Origin: Fomitopsis serialis
Lineage: Eukaryota; Basidiomycota; Agaricomycetes; Polyporales; Fomitopsidaceae
Length of the DNA: 11,761 bases
Assembly (NCBI RefSeq): GCF_022376445.1
Contig: NW_025955740.1
Location: forward strand, 1 to 11,761
Direction of reading: 5' to 3'
This document shows, one piece after another, positions 1 to 9,143 of this stretch. The position numbers and the translations under genes are program-made. A model generated the notes under the pieces. The model was not told where the DNA came from, made no database searches, and saw only the letters and a list, made by a program, of their open reading frames with translations. The stretch's first letter is position 1. Each line of letters opens with the position of its first letter.

Positions 1-420
1 CTCCCCAGCTGTGGGCAGCGATGGCCCTGCAGAGACCCAACAGAGACCCATGGGAGCGCGGAACAGCGCGAGTGCGGCAGGTGCGACCATCGCCGTCTCG
101 TCTCAGCCTCTCAGCCTCTCAGCCGCGGTGCGAGGCTGTGGTCGCGGTGGTGGCGTGGCATCCCGCGGCCACCCACGCGTCGGTCACGTGCAGACGCGTC
201 GCGTCGCGTGTCACGGATTATTAGGCGCGTCGCGTCTCGTTGATTAAGCGGACTTCGAAAGCGCGTCAACTCCGCACCCGCTTAAAGCTTCCCCTTTCCG
301 CTCTGCCTCTTTTCCTCCAGTCCCTCGACCATCCTCGGCCACGACATACCTCCCGTCCCTCTTCAGCCTCGGCCTCCTACCCCTGGGACATCACCCAAGT
401 CGTTCAACACCCTGTTAGTC
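1..420 (+). promoter_or_regulatory. CDC6 upstream region and 5' leader
   Basis: This stretch precedes the CDC6 start codon and shows no credible coding region; the short ORFs crossing it have no recognisable protein features. It is GC-rich. It carries two ACGCGT boxes and a CACGTG E-box between them, and then a long CT-rich tract (about 285-345), which is typical of basidiomycete transcription start regions. I see no clear TATA box. Transcription probably starts in or near the pyrimidine tract, but that is inferred. Confidence 0.6.
175..200. promoter_or_regulatory. Two MCB (ACGCGT) boxes and an E-box
   Basis: ACGCGT occurs at 175-180 and again at 194-199. The second lies inside the 8-base palindrome GACGCGTC (193-200). 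CACGTG lies between them at 185-190. In yeasts ACGCGT is the MluI cell-cycle box, bound by MBF (Mbp1/Swi6 or Res1/Res2/Cdc10), which drives G1/S genes including CDC6 orthologues. Its position about 220-245 bases upstream of a CDC6 start fits that role. Binding in this species is inferred. Confidence 0.55.
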
Positions 421-2516
421 ATGCCGGCTACGCTCCGTTCCACGCGCAACAGCGTTTTGGGGAAGCGTACCCACCACCAAAGTTCCGTCGACTCCTCCTC
501 GACCGGGTCTGCTTGCGATGGAGGTGTCGCTCTTCCAACACCTGATCCTAGTCCAGATCCAAAGCGGCCTCGTACCTCGACGTCGTTCCTTGACGACGAC
601 GGTAATAAGGAGAACATTCCCCCGATTGTCTTTACCGTCCTGAATCGATCCCCATCCGCGCGACGCGTGCGTCGATCAAGTACAGAAGGCTCGATCTCTC
701 CGCGTCGTAGTATGTGCTGGTTTTCTTCACAGACGATGACACGTGTCTGACACCCTTTCAGCGCCACGACGAGCGGCGTCGTCCGCCGACTTAACCACCT
801 CACCGCGCACACCTTCCTCATCCTTCAATGGTCTTTCCTTGGCTACTCCTCCCCATCACCTCCCTCGGCGCTGCTTCCCCTTCATGTGCGCGTCCGTGCC
901 CTACTTCGTGCTACGTCCAACGGCCTCACAGGCATGTCGGGACGTACGTCCGAGCGCGCCGTGATCGAGAGTTTCTTCGCTGCCTTCCTCTCCGGCGACC
1001 AGGGTGATCGTACCTCGCTCTATATTTCGGGCTCTCCGGGCACGGGCAAGACCGCTCTCGTGAATGATGTGCTCCGTGCATGTCGCTCCGAGCTAGAATC
1101 TCAGGGCACGAAGGCCATCGTGATTAACTGCATGGCGATCAAGGGTGTCGACGCGATCTGGGATAGTGTGGCGGAGGCTATCGACGAAGGGCAATCAAAC
1201 AGTCGGCGTCCACGAAAGGCGAAGGAATCCTCAACCCAGCGCGTCCGTCGTCTGCTTACGACTAAGAAAACGAGATGGTGCGTCACGAACGGGTTGTGGC
1301 TCTCAATCATAGCTGATTATCCCGGTCTCATAGCATCGTCGTTCTCGACGAGTTGGATCACGCTATATCTGACGACCAATGCCTTGTATCGCTGTTCACA
1401 TTCGCTCAAACCCTCAGCGAACATCTGCGTATGATCGGCATCGCCAACACGCATACCCTGACATCATCCGCCACGACCGCGTCGTTGGACTCGGTGAAGT
1501 CTGTGAACACGGTTCACTTTGCTCCATATGCTTCACAACAGTTGATGGAGATCTTGACTTCCCGACTGTCACCACTCTATGATGACGCGGATTGTGGGGA
1601 TCGAGTCAGGCGTTTCTTCCCTGCGCCCGCGCTGATGTTGTTGACGAAGAAGATAGCATCGCAAACGGGTGATGTTCGTGCTATCTTTGAAGTCCTACGC
1701 GGTGCGATTGATCTCGCCCTCGCCGATGTCGTCTCCGACGACCCCCTTTCTGCCCCAATGGCTATAGTCACACCCACGCATATCCTCGCTGCACTCAAGG
1801 CCCAATCATTACCGAATGCACTACCGGCAACGTCTGGGTCTGGTTCGTCCGCAGGCGCGAGCGGACTTGTTACCAAGATTCGTGGGCTTGGGCTCCAGCA
1901 ACGCCTGGCACTTTTAGCGCTCCTGCTCGTACGCAAGCGTGTCGAAGCCGGGCTGGCACTCTTCGGCTCGCCTGCAGCTGGGTCTCCATCTAAGCCGCCT
2001 CGCTCGCCAGTGAAACGGACTCAATGCAAATCAGCCGCAGTCCCTGCCGCAAGTGGCTCCGTCGACGTCGCGCAGTTGCATGCGTTCTATTCGGCCATCC
2101 TTGCTCGGGGTGACTCGGCGGTCTTCACGCCCGTGTCGCGGAGCGAGTTCACCGACTTGTTGGGCCTGCTCGAGACTGTTGGGCTCGTAATGCTCTCGAC
2201 TGGACGTGGCGGCATGCCGGGCACACCCTCCAAGACAGGCCGGAAAGGTCTCGGCCGATCGTCATCTTTTACGGCTGGGTCCAGCAAAGGGAGCTGCCCA
2301 GAGGTGTGCTTCGTCGCGGACGTGCGTCTTGACGAGGTGTCTCGTGGTCTCGGGATCGCGGTTGCTGCTGCGGAGGCTGAGCCTCCCGCGGATGCGCGCG
2401 AGGAGGAAGTTCGCGCCATCTGGGAGCGTGAGCGCGCGAGGATCGCCCGCGAGGCAAAAGCGTCGGCTCGCGCGTCGACCTCAGCGGACGTGTTCGAGGG
2501 TGCCATGGAGGTGTAA
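421..2516 (+). CDS. CDC6: Cdc6 replication-licensing AAA+ ATPase
   Basis: Cdc6 works with ORC and Cdt1 to load MCM2-7 on origins in G1. Model: exons 421-709, 762-1277 and 1334-2516, with GT-AG introns of 52 and 56 bases, giving about 662 residues once one missing base near 851-854 is allowed for. The N-terminus is disordered, with a basic KRPR patch (48-51), a KEN-box (63-65, in GNKENIPP) and a CDK site SPRR (93-96). The AAA+ core has Walker A GSPGTGKT (about 187-194), Walker B VVLDELDH (about 271-278), sensor-1 IGIANTHTL and sensor-2 TGDVRAIFEVLRG (about 382). Further CDK consensus sites SPSK, SPVK and TPSK lie near 486, 492 and 566. The C-terminal part matches a winged-helix region. GRTSER followed by the Walker A block marks Cdc6/Orc1; lack of a BAH domain favours Cdc6. 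The second intron joins the helical region directly to Walker B in frame. Without an extra base, the frame could only be kept by a poor 101-base intron (831-931) that removes conserved residues. Confidence 0.93.
851..854 (+). other. Apparent one-base deletion in CDC6 (C run)
   Basis: Reading from exon 1 gives ...LSLATPP in one frame up to about 853. The conserved Cdc6 pre-AAA segment (SPPSALLPLHVRVRALLR) then follows in another frame. One extra C in the CCCC run at 851-854 would join them without loss. No AG acceptor lies between 800 and 929, so an intron cannot bridge the two blocks. The whole CDS length (1988 bases) is also exactly one short of a multiple of three. Confidence 0.75.
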
Positions 2517-2926
2517 CAGTGCTCCATCTCACCTGCTCAAAACTTATCTCTCTTACAGTCGATTTGTCGTGCACACGCTATCTATACGTCTGCTGGTCCG
2601 TTCCTCTCATCATTACCCATCATCGACACTGTTTCAGTACGTATGCATGCATCATCTCACAGTATCCCACACATTCCCCTAGTCATTTCCTTTCACGTGT
2701 CATATCATGTCGGTGCTCAGTGCTCGGGACTCTGACACTGGTCCAAAAGTGCTTGTACAAGTAGGATAATTTCTCGCGTCATCGTCATCACCACACTAGC
2801 TGTACTGTTTCCACTCGTCATGTATCGTTCGGAGAATAATGAATACCAATTTGTGCGAAGTTCGTCCTGCTACAACCCAATTGCAACAATAGATCCAGGT
2901 GAACTAATCAATTGGGAGAGCTATCG
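2517..2926. other. Intergenic 3' flanks, no gene seen
   Basis: This is about 410 bases between the convergent stop codons of CDC6 and the GCP gene. It is more AT-rich than the genes, with T/C-rich stretches near 2560-2700. It should hold both 3' untranslated regions and polyadenylation sites. I could not identify a convincing polyadenylation hexamer on either strand. Short ORFs here show no coding features. Confidence 0.6.
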
Positions 2927-5900
2927 TCATTTGCGTATCCACCACTCCGCGACGTCGAGGCGGGTGACGAGGTCGTGTAGGCTTCCTGTCACTCCGTCTA
3001 GACGGGAAAGATTCGCAAGCTGCGCTGCAACATCCTCCACGGCCTCGCGAGAGGTCCCAGAGCCTCTCTCTACGAGAGCTCTCAAAACCTTGATCTAAGT
3101 GCGCCCGGCTCAGCACATCGACAACCCTACAAGTGGCAGTGAAGACGTACCAGAGTCAGCGTTCTCTTTCTGAACTTCTCCCAGAGGTCCTCGAGGAGCG
3201 GCGCCGCCTGGTATTCCTCCAAGCGCCCTTGGTATCGGTCCCCGGCAAGGACGGCCAGTTCCAAGACAAGCTCAAGGCATCCTCGCAACACGTCGCCCAC
3301 CGCTTTCTGGCCCGAACGCAGGAGACACGCGCTGAGGATGTCGTCGAGGACGGAGGAGTGGTAATCCGCAAGCACAAAGACGTCGGAGAAGCCACCGGGT
3401 GGTCTGTTCTGCTCGGGGACGTTGAGCTTGGCGAGGAAGGCGTTGAACCTGAGGCCGATGGCGCGGTCGTAGATGTACGAGGACAGCGTTGTCACGAACG
3501 CGGTGGCGACGAAGCGGGCGTGGAGGAGGAGTTTGTTGGTTTGAGATAAGGTCGGGAAGAGCGGCGAGGTGGACCGCCTGGTTATTCGATACGTCGCAGA
3601 CATGGCGCATGTGGCTGTTGCGAGACAGTCGTGTATCAGGGAGGGTTATATCCTCAATCGGTCGGCGGCTTACCTCGCATGAGCCGTAGGTTGAACGCGA
3701 ATATCCGGTGGTACTTAGAGAGCGCGTCGGGTGTTATCACGACGTGCAGAGGTCTTGGTGGTTTGTAATCCATGTACAGGAAGTCAAGAGCCCTAGAGCA
3801 ATGTTAGAACGGGGACAGCAGAGGTTGGCAGGGAGCCTACTCGATAGCTGTACGATAGTCGTGAGCCGGTGCAGGAAATATGATGTAACGTGGTGCTCAC
3901 AAAGAGGGTCCAGCCATTTCTCCTTTCCAGTACCAGTTGGAAGGTCGCGGATGGCAAATCCCAAACGATATTCGGCTTCATGTATGATGCTTTCCTGCCT
4001 CGGAGGGAGTCCTGTTTGCTCGAACGAAAGTCCGAACGAGCTCTGCAAAGAGTCGTTGATCACGGTGCGCAGGTGGAAGCTCAGCTCCGGTACACTCGGT
4101 GGCCAGACACTCGCTGCCGTCAAAGCAGGCGACAGCCCCACTGCCCAGTGGCCGTCCGCGAGTGGTGTGCTGGCTTCTGCTTTTCGATGGCTTGCAGCAG
4201 ATGCCCGCGTGGTAGAGTTTGGTGGGTCGTCAGAATCGGAAAAGAGCGCGGCAGACAGCCTTGACTTGAAGGCATGGGATGTGAGCAAGAGGTAGGAGCG
4301 GAGAACGGACAGATGAAGGGGGAGACTGAGGTCGGTCGGCGAGAGAATCAATGTGACCAGAGCACCTGACAGCGCCTCCATATGATGGGCGAGAGGAGAG
4401 AGGACGAGAGCCGTGAGGTGCGACAGAGTCGGTGTCAAGGATGGCAAGGTGGACGGGAAAGCGTTCATGAACGCCTGTAAGTCACCCACTTCTGTGCTAT
4501 CCGTCTGAGACGCGGGGGGAGCGAAGAGACCGAGGTTTTGACCAGGGGTTAGGTCAAAGAGGGCAAAGTCCTTCAACTCTTCCCTGTATTCACGATCTGG
4601 AAGGGGAGGGTCGGCCTCAGAGTCTCGGTCTGGATGTTGTGCAGGCAAGTCAACTGGCCCGAGCGATCCTTTACGCCCAGTCCAAGCGGTTGCGACGTCT
4701 GCATCTGTCCAAAACCAATGGACATCGGGGCAATCTTCGCGATACCCGTGCAGCAATGGATGGTCTGGCTGCGCTTCACGCAGAAACTTGAGTGACCTCT
4801 TCGCACGGGGGAAGGCACTGGCTAGTGCCTCCTGTATAAAGACTGGACAAGGTTCGTCGGCCGGCGGATCGTCGTAAAACGTTTCATCCCGTTCATCGTC
4901 AGGCTCCTCGTCGAGGTGGTCAGTGCCATAGAGACCGCTGTCGTGCATCGCCGGATCGGTGTTGTGTGTGGGCGACATATTGTACCCGACCGACTGGCTA
5001 AGTTGCTGGAAATAATCCTGAGAGGTGACAGTCAGAATATAGGCGAGGATGGCTTGCAGCGCATGCGGCGAGTGGTTCTCTAGGCTTTCATCCAGCTGAC
5101 GATATATCCTGGACAGAAGGTCCACCACCGTGGTGGGCAATGGAGAATACACAGACGGCAGTTCATGCATGTCCTACGCAATGTGTCAACGAGCAAGTAG
5201 AGTCGGGCTGCGATGGTACTTACTCTGTTGCATAGAGCTGCCAGTGCGAGTAGTATCTCTTCTGTCGCAGCGTATCGCATCCACACAGCGACCAAATCAA
5301 GTGTGTCTTCCGAGTTGGTATCCAATCGCATCGGCTTCGCTAGTCGTTTCCGTAGAGAAGAAAGCACTGAAGAAAGCGCATGGATGAATGAGTGAGTGAC
5401 TTGAGCAGCACGCCCACGCCTTGATCATGAGAATGGTAAGTGTACGCAGAAACCTGATTCTTGAGCACACACATGGTATTGTGAGACTGGGTCAAGTTCT
5501 CAAGGCGCCGCATTAAGGTCCCGATATTCACGAATCGCTGCAGTACACTGCAAAGTTCGTGAGCCGCGAGACTCGACAACAGGGACGACCACCTCACCTC
5601 TCGCTGATGACCTCATCCGTGCCAATTAAGACGATTTTACCCCTCGTCCCTCGCGGCACGGCACGTAGGGTGAACTGTTCGGAACGAGGATCCCAAATAT
5701 GTGTCGAAGAGGACATTCCTGTCAGCGTCAGATGAAGGGATTGTATTAGTTCGCTGCCGGAAACGTATACTAGTGGCTTTGCGGGATCGTGTAATTGGGG
5801 CCTGACACTAGAGGGTGTCAATCAGTCGCTATACATAAGGATGCGAATCAGGATGCATACTAATGGCGTACAGATGCAAAGACCCGAGTGTCCTGCTGCG

Positions 5901-6311
5901 ACAGAAATGCAGAGGGTATTGTGCGAGAGTTGAACGAACTCCGCAGCGTTTCCCAAGACATCAAGCAATGCTATAGAACAGGTCAGCGGAATTTTTAAGC
6001 AACAAGAATTCTCTGTATACCATACTGTTGCTCTTCTCGGTTGCTGCCTGCTGCCAGATATCGTTCTGAACTTTCCGGCGAGCTTCTGCGACGGCCCACA
6101 TGTCTTCTGCGAGCGCTTCGACTTCCACTGGTAGAGGGTATGTCACATTGAGCGAGTCGCGGGTCCGTTGCATCAGTTGTATGGTGTCCATGATTGTGTT
6201 TTGCGGCTTGTCCGTAAGCCGCGGTACGAAGAATCCTGGATGGATTTCAGGCAATGTATCCAATTGGGATGTTTCCAGACCCTGCAGGTTCGGAAGGATT
6301 GACTCTGCCAT
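2927..6311 (-). CDS. Gamma-tubulin complex component (GCP family)
   Basis: This is a Spc97/Spc98-family protein, which binds gamma-tubulin and nucleates microtubules at the spindle pole body. I built ten exons: 6026-6311, 5861-5970, 5598-5776, 5471-5547, 5224-5399, 3901-5173, 3841-3847, 3674-3792, 3151-3614 and 2927-3094. They total 2859 bases (952 residues) with all phases matching. Introns are 48-84 bases, and several have CTGAC/CTAAC branch sites. The N-terminal GRIP1-like part includes DLLSRIYRQLDE (about 294), an acidic stretch (about 362-384) and PVFIQEALASAF (about 386). The GRIP2 part begins ALDFLYMDYKPPRPL (about 704), then ITPDALSKYHRIFAF, as in gamma-tubulin-binding domains. The C-terminus ends AEWWIRK. 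A low-conservation insert of about 200 residues separates the two parts. The start is the first ATG of the open frame. GCP5/GCP6-type (Mod21/Alp16) is my best guess for the subfamily, but GCP4 is not excluded. Least certain are the introns at 5777-5860 (acceptor AAAG) and 5400-5470 (donor GTGTGC, acceptor CAAG). Confidence 0.87.
3841..3847 (-). other. Predicted 7-base microexon of the GCP gene
   Basis: On the minus strand, CTATCGA lies between a 53-base intron (3848-3900, GTGAGC...TACAG) and a 48-base intron (3793-3840, GTAGGC...CTCTAG, branch CTAAC). With it, phase 1 becomes phase 2 and the product reads KWLDPL-SIE-ALDFLYMDY through the GRIP2 boundary. Without it the GRIP2 frame cannot be reached: joining across a single intron from the upstream frame runs into unrelated sequence and a stop near 3737. 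Confidence 0.72.
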
Positions 6312-6657
6312 CAATATTGACCTCCGCAGGCTTAACCTGTGCAGCTTTGTGAGAAACCGGTTTCCAAGCCATGTCTTAAAGACCTACGCGGTTGTGGCGG
6401 AGAGGATCTGGTCACGGTGGTGGCGCAGGACAAGATCGTGGCGCGTACGGTCACGGCCCGGTGTCACGGAACGCGTCCTGATCACGAGCGGTCTGTTGAT
6501 CAAGGCGCCTGCGTCCGTTGGGCGTTCCGCCAGCCTCGTTGCCTGCATTCGTCCTCCCTCCATCGCCCCCGTCGCATACACGCCGCCCAACGGCCATTTC
6601 TTGCATACTTCGTCGCGGGGACCGTCTGGCTCTGCAACGTCGACGCGCAACCTCTCG
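6312..6657. promoter_or_regulatory. Divergent promoter for GCP gene and DBF4
   Basis: 346 bases separate the ATG of the minus-strand GCP gene (6309-6311) from the chosen DBF4 ATG (6658). Both 5' ends must be controlled from here. One ACGCGT box lies at 6471-6476, near the middle. An open frame running through the region on the plus strand has no recognisable protein features and is probably not translated. I see no clear TATA box for either gene. Confidence 0.6.
6471..6476. promoter_or_regulatory. MCB (ACGCGT) box in divergent promoter
   Basis: A single ACGCGT lies about 180 bases upstream of the DBF4 start and 160 upstream of the GCP start. The same element occurs twice upstream of CDC6. 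DBF4 orthologues are periodically expressed in yeasts, so MBF-type control is plausible here but inferred. Confidence 0.4.
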
Positions 6658-8699
6658 ATGGCCACCCTCGCCCGCAACCCGCTGTCCATGCGACCGCACT
6701 CCCAGCACCACGCAGTCGCCCTCTCGCCATATCAGGGCACCACAATGTCGAGGAAAGCATCCACAAGCGGCAAGAGAGCAAGATCCCCAGAACCAACCAA
6801 GGACGGCGAGTCATCGCAAAGCATAAAGCGGTTGAAGGCCGTGGCCGCGCCTCAACCTCCCCCACCGATCACCCGCGAGGATCCCCGCGAAGAAGCGAGG
6901 AGAGAAAAGGAACGCAAACGCGCTGAGCGCGAAGAAGAGTTTAGGATCAAGTACACGCGTGCGTTTCCGCACTGGACGTTTCATTTCGACTTGGATACCG
7001 TGAGCCCCGAGGTGGCGGCTCTCAAGGATAACCTCGAGCGGCGAGTGAGGCACATGGGTGCGGTAAGTCGTCACTTCCATTCTGAGGCTAGCACAGGATT
7101 GAGCAGCTGTTTCGCGTCTCTTTCTTGCCTCCGAACATATAGGCAGTCGAGGACTTCTTCTCCAAAGACATCTCTCACCTCATCACCTTCGATGCGGAGG
7201 GCTCCGAGAAAGAGAACACTACCCAAGCGTCGGCATCCGCGACACCCAGTTTGCTCCTTAGTCCGATCAAACTTAAGGGACGGTAAGTACCAAGGTCAAT
7301 CTGTAGGACACCATGCCCATGAGATCCAGTGATAGAGCGACGGGCGACGCGCCCATGACTGCCTCCGAGCGGATTGCGAAGAAGGCCCTCTCCTTTGGCA
7401 TCAAAGTATGGTCGCCCGCCAAGCTTGAGAGCGTCCTCGACAGATGTCACGCGCCAGCAGCGTACAGCACCCGCGCTCCCAACGCGCGCGGTCAAGCCAC
7501 GACCAGCCGTCCTCTCACTCGCTTGCTGGAAGAGGAACGCACATACGGGACGACGAGCGAACGCGATCCCACTCAACGACGCCATGGCTTCACATACTTC
7601 TCGAAAGGCACGTACTTCGTACTCGTCGAGGACATGCACCAAGAACTCGCGACGATCGCCGCGGCCGAGTATCCCATTAAAAGAGGTCGGGATGGGCAGG
7701 AACGACCATCCTGGCCGGTGCTGTATTGCCATCCCCTCGCGCGCGGGCCTTTCATGCCGTACGACGAGAGGGAGGAACGGAGACGGGAACGCGCCGACAG
7801 GATGGACCGAGAGCGGGAGCAAGAGCGCGCGCGGCGAAAGGCTCGGCTGAGGGAGGAGGAGCGCAGGCGGCAGGCGCAGGCCCTCGCGAAGCAGCACGAC
7901 CTCCGGCGGTCCGTGTCCATGCACAACCTCCACCGGCGCGCGAGCTTCCCCGACGCTGCGTTCGCGATGGACGGCTTCGTCGACCTCGACGCGGAGTTCG
8001 GCGACGGGGACACGCAGTCGGCGAACGCGTCGGGGTACCTGGCGAGCGGCGCGTACATGGCGGCCTCGGGGAACAGCGTCGGCGTCACGTCGACGACGGG
8101 GACGACGTCCGCCGCGGGGAACACGCTCCGGAACCTGCAGCTCCCGCCGGGGCTGAGGGGGAGGCTGCAGCAGCAGGTCGTCACGTCCAGGAGGGTGGTC
8201 AGCGGCGCGGAGAGCAAGGAGAAGATGGGCCCGCCGCCGAACATCCCGGAGAAGCCGAACATGCTCCGCAAGAGCCGCAGCACCAACACGCTGAGGCTGC
8301 CGAAGCGCGAGGAAGGCGTGAAGCCGGGCTACTGCGAGAGCTGCCGCGTCAAGTTTGACGATTTCAAGACGGTGGGTGCACTTTTCACTTCTCCGTGTGC
8401 TTTGCGGGTGCTGAACGCGGCGGGCGGGGCTGTTGCAGCACATCAGCGGGCGCCGGCATCGCAAGTTCGCCGCGGACGAATCGAACTTCCAGGCGTTGGA
8501 CAGGCTCCTCTCACGCGTCCGCCGCCGCCCGAAAGCGGAGGTCGAGGCGGAGAAGCACGAGTGGGCGCTCCGGTTCAGCGGGGGCCACGCCGACTTCGAC
8601 GACACGGACGAGGACGCGACGATGCTGCCGAACGCCGCGGCGGCGAGCGACGACGACGTGAGGTGGGACGACTGGGTCGAGGACGGCGAGGAGCTGTAG
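6658..8699 (+). CDS. DBF4: Dbf4, regulatory subunit of Cdc7 kinase
   Basis: Dbf4 (Dfp1/Him1 in fission yeast) binds and activates the Cdc7 kinase, which phosphorylates MCM2-7 to fire origins. Exons: 6658-7062, 7143-7282, about 7330-8371 and 8439-8699 (about 615 residues). The GT-AG introns are 80, about 47 and 67 bases. After a basic, disordered N-terminus, a BRCT-like motif-N region starts at YTRAFPHWTFHFDLD (about 98) and runs to VEDFFSKDISHLIT (about 150). KALSFGIKVWSPAKLESVLD follows, as in the family. SWPVLYCHPLARGPFMPYD (about 305-325) fits motif M. Next is an Arg/Glu-rich probable coiled coil. A DBF4-type zinc finger follows with C517, C520, H530 and H536 (CX2CX9HX5H), split by the last intron just before H530. 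The tail is acidic. The start at 6658 (MATLARNPLSMRP) keeps the longest plausible N-terminus; 6745 has a better start context and is an alternative. Confidence 0.93.
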
Positions 8700-9143
8700 G
8701 TGACACGCATCGTCGCCATTCGATCCCGTTTCGAACGACATTGTGCGAGCGCGGTTATTAGCCTCGATGATTAGGATGACATCACGGACCTCATCACGTA
8801 CGCAGATTCTCTGAATGATTCCCTTGCATAGTATGATACACCATACAGTGACTGTACGTTGGTTCCATTGTACAACAGCCTGCATACCGCATTTTATCTA
8901 TCTCTGTCCTCACGTTGAATTCTCGATGTCCACCCTTACAAACCGCGTTGTCTGTCCGAAGTTACTGGAAAGGTGTGTTACAGGAAAAGTGATATTGGAA
9001 CCTGTTCGGATACATCAAGACCAGTTGTGAATGTGAAACCGCTGGGATGGAATACAATGGTGGTGGGGTATAATTTCGAAACAGGTCGCTACAGCCGTCA
9101 ATGCACAATTTAATATTCTCCCAAAGCCCCGCGCCCCTCGTGA
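8700..9143. other. Intergenic 3' flanks, no gene seen
   Basis: This is about 444 bases between the convergent stop codons of DBF4 (8697-8699) and the secreted-protein gene (9144-9146). It is clearly AT-richer than the DBF4 end. Short ORFs here lack any coding features. It presumably holds the two 3' untranslated regions. No RNA gene or repeat was recognised. Confidence 0.6.

Noticed and set aside
240..545. 101-residue ORF overlapping the CDC6 start
   Set aside because: It runs through the CT-rich leader into CDC6 coding sequence in the wrong frame. It has no domain and is better explained as leader plus shadow.
663..668. Additional ACGCGT inside CDC6 coding sequence (another at 6955-6960 in DBF4)
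   Set aside because: These are within exons and downstream of the starts. In GC-rich coding DNA they are expected by chance, so they were not called regulatory.
2752..2761. 10-base perfect palindrome (CTTGTACAAG) in the CDC6 3' flank
   Set aside because: It is too short to be significant by itself, with no T-rich tail or partner repeat. A chance occurrence is adequate.
6100..6657. Upstream in-frame extension of DBF4
   Set aside because: The open frame continues upstream and overlaps GCP exon 1 on the other strand. Its sequence shows no Dbf4 features, so the start at 6658 was preferred.
7726..8358. 210-residue plus-strand frame inside DBF4
   Set aside because: It is an Ala/Gly/Arg/Glu-rich shadow of the GC-rich exon in another frame, with no domain and no start context.
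7175..8719. 514-residue open frame antisense to DBF4
   Set aside because: It lies opposite a long GC-rich exon whose plus-strand reading gives clear Dbf4 motifs. Its product is Arg/Pro/Ala-rich with no recognisable domain, as expected of a codon-bias shadow.
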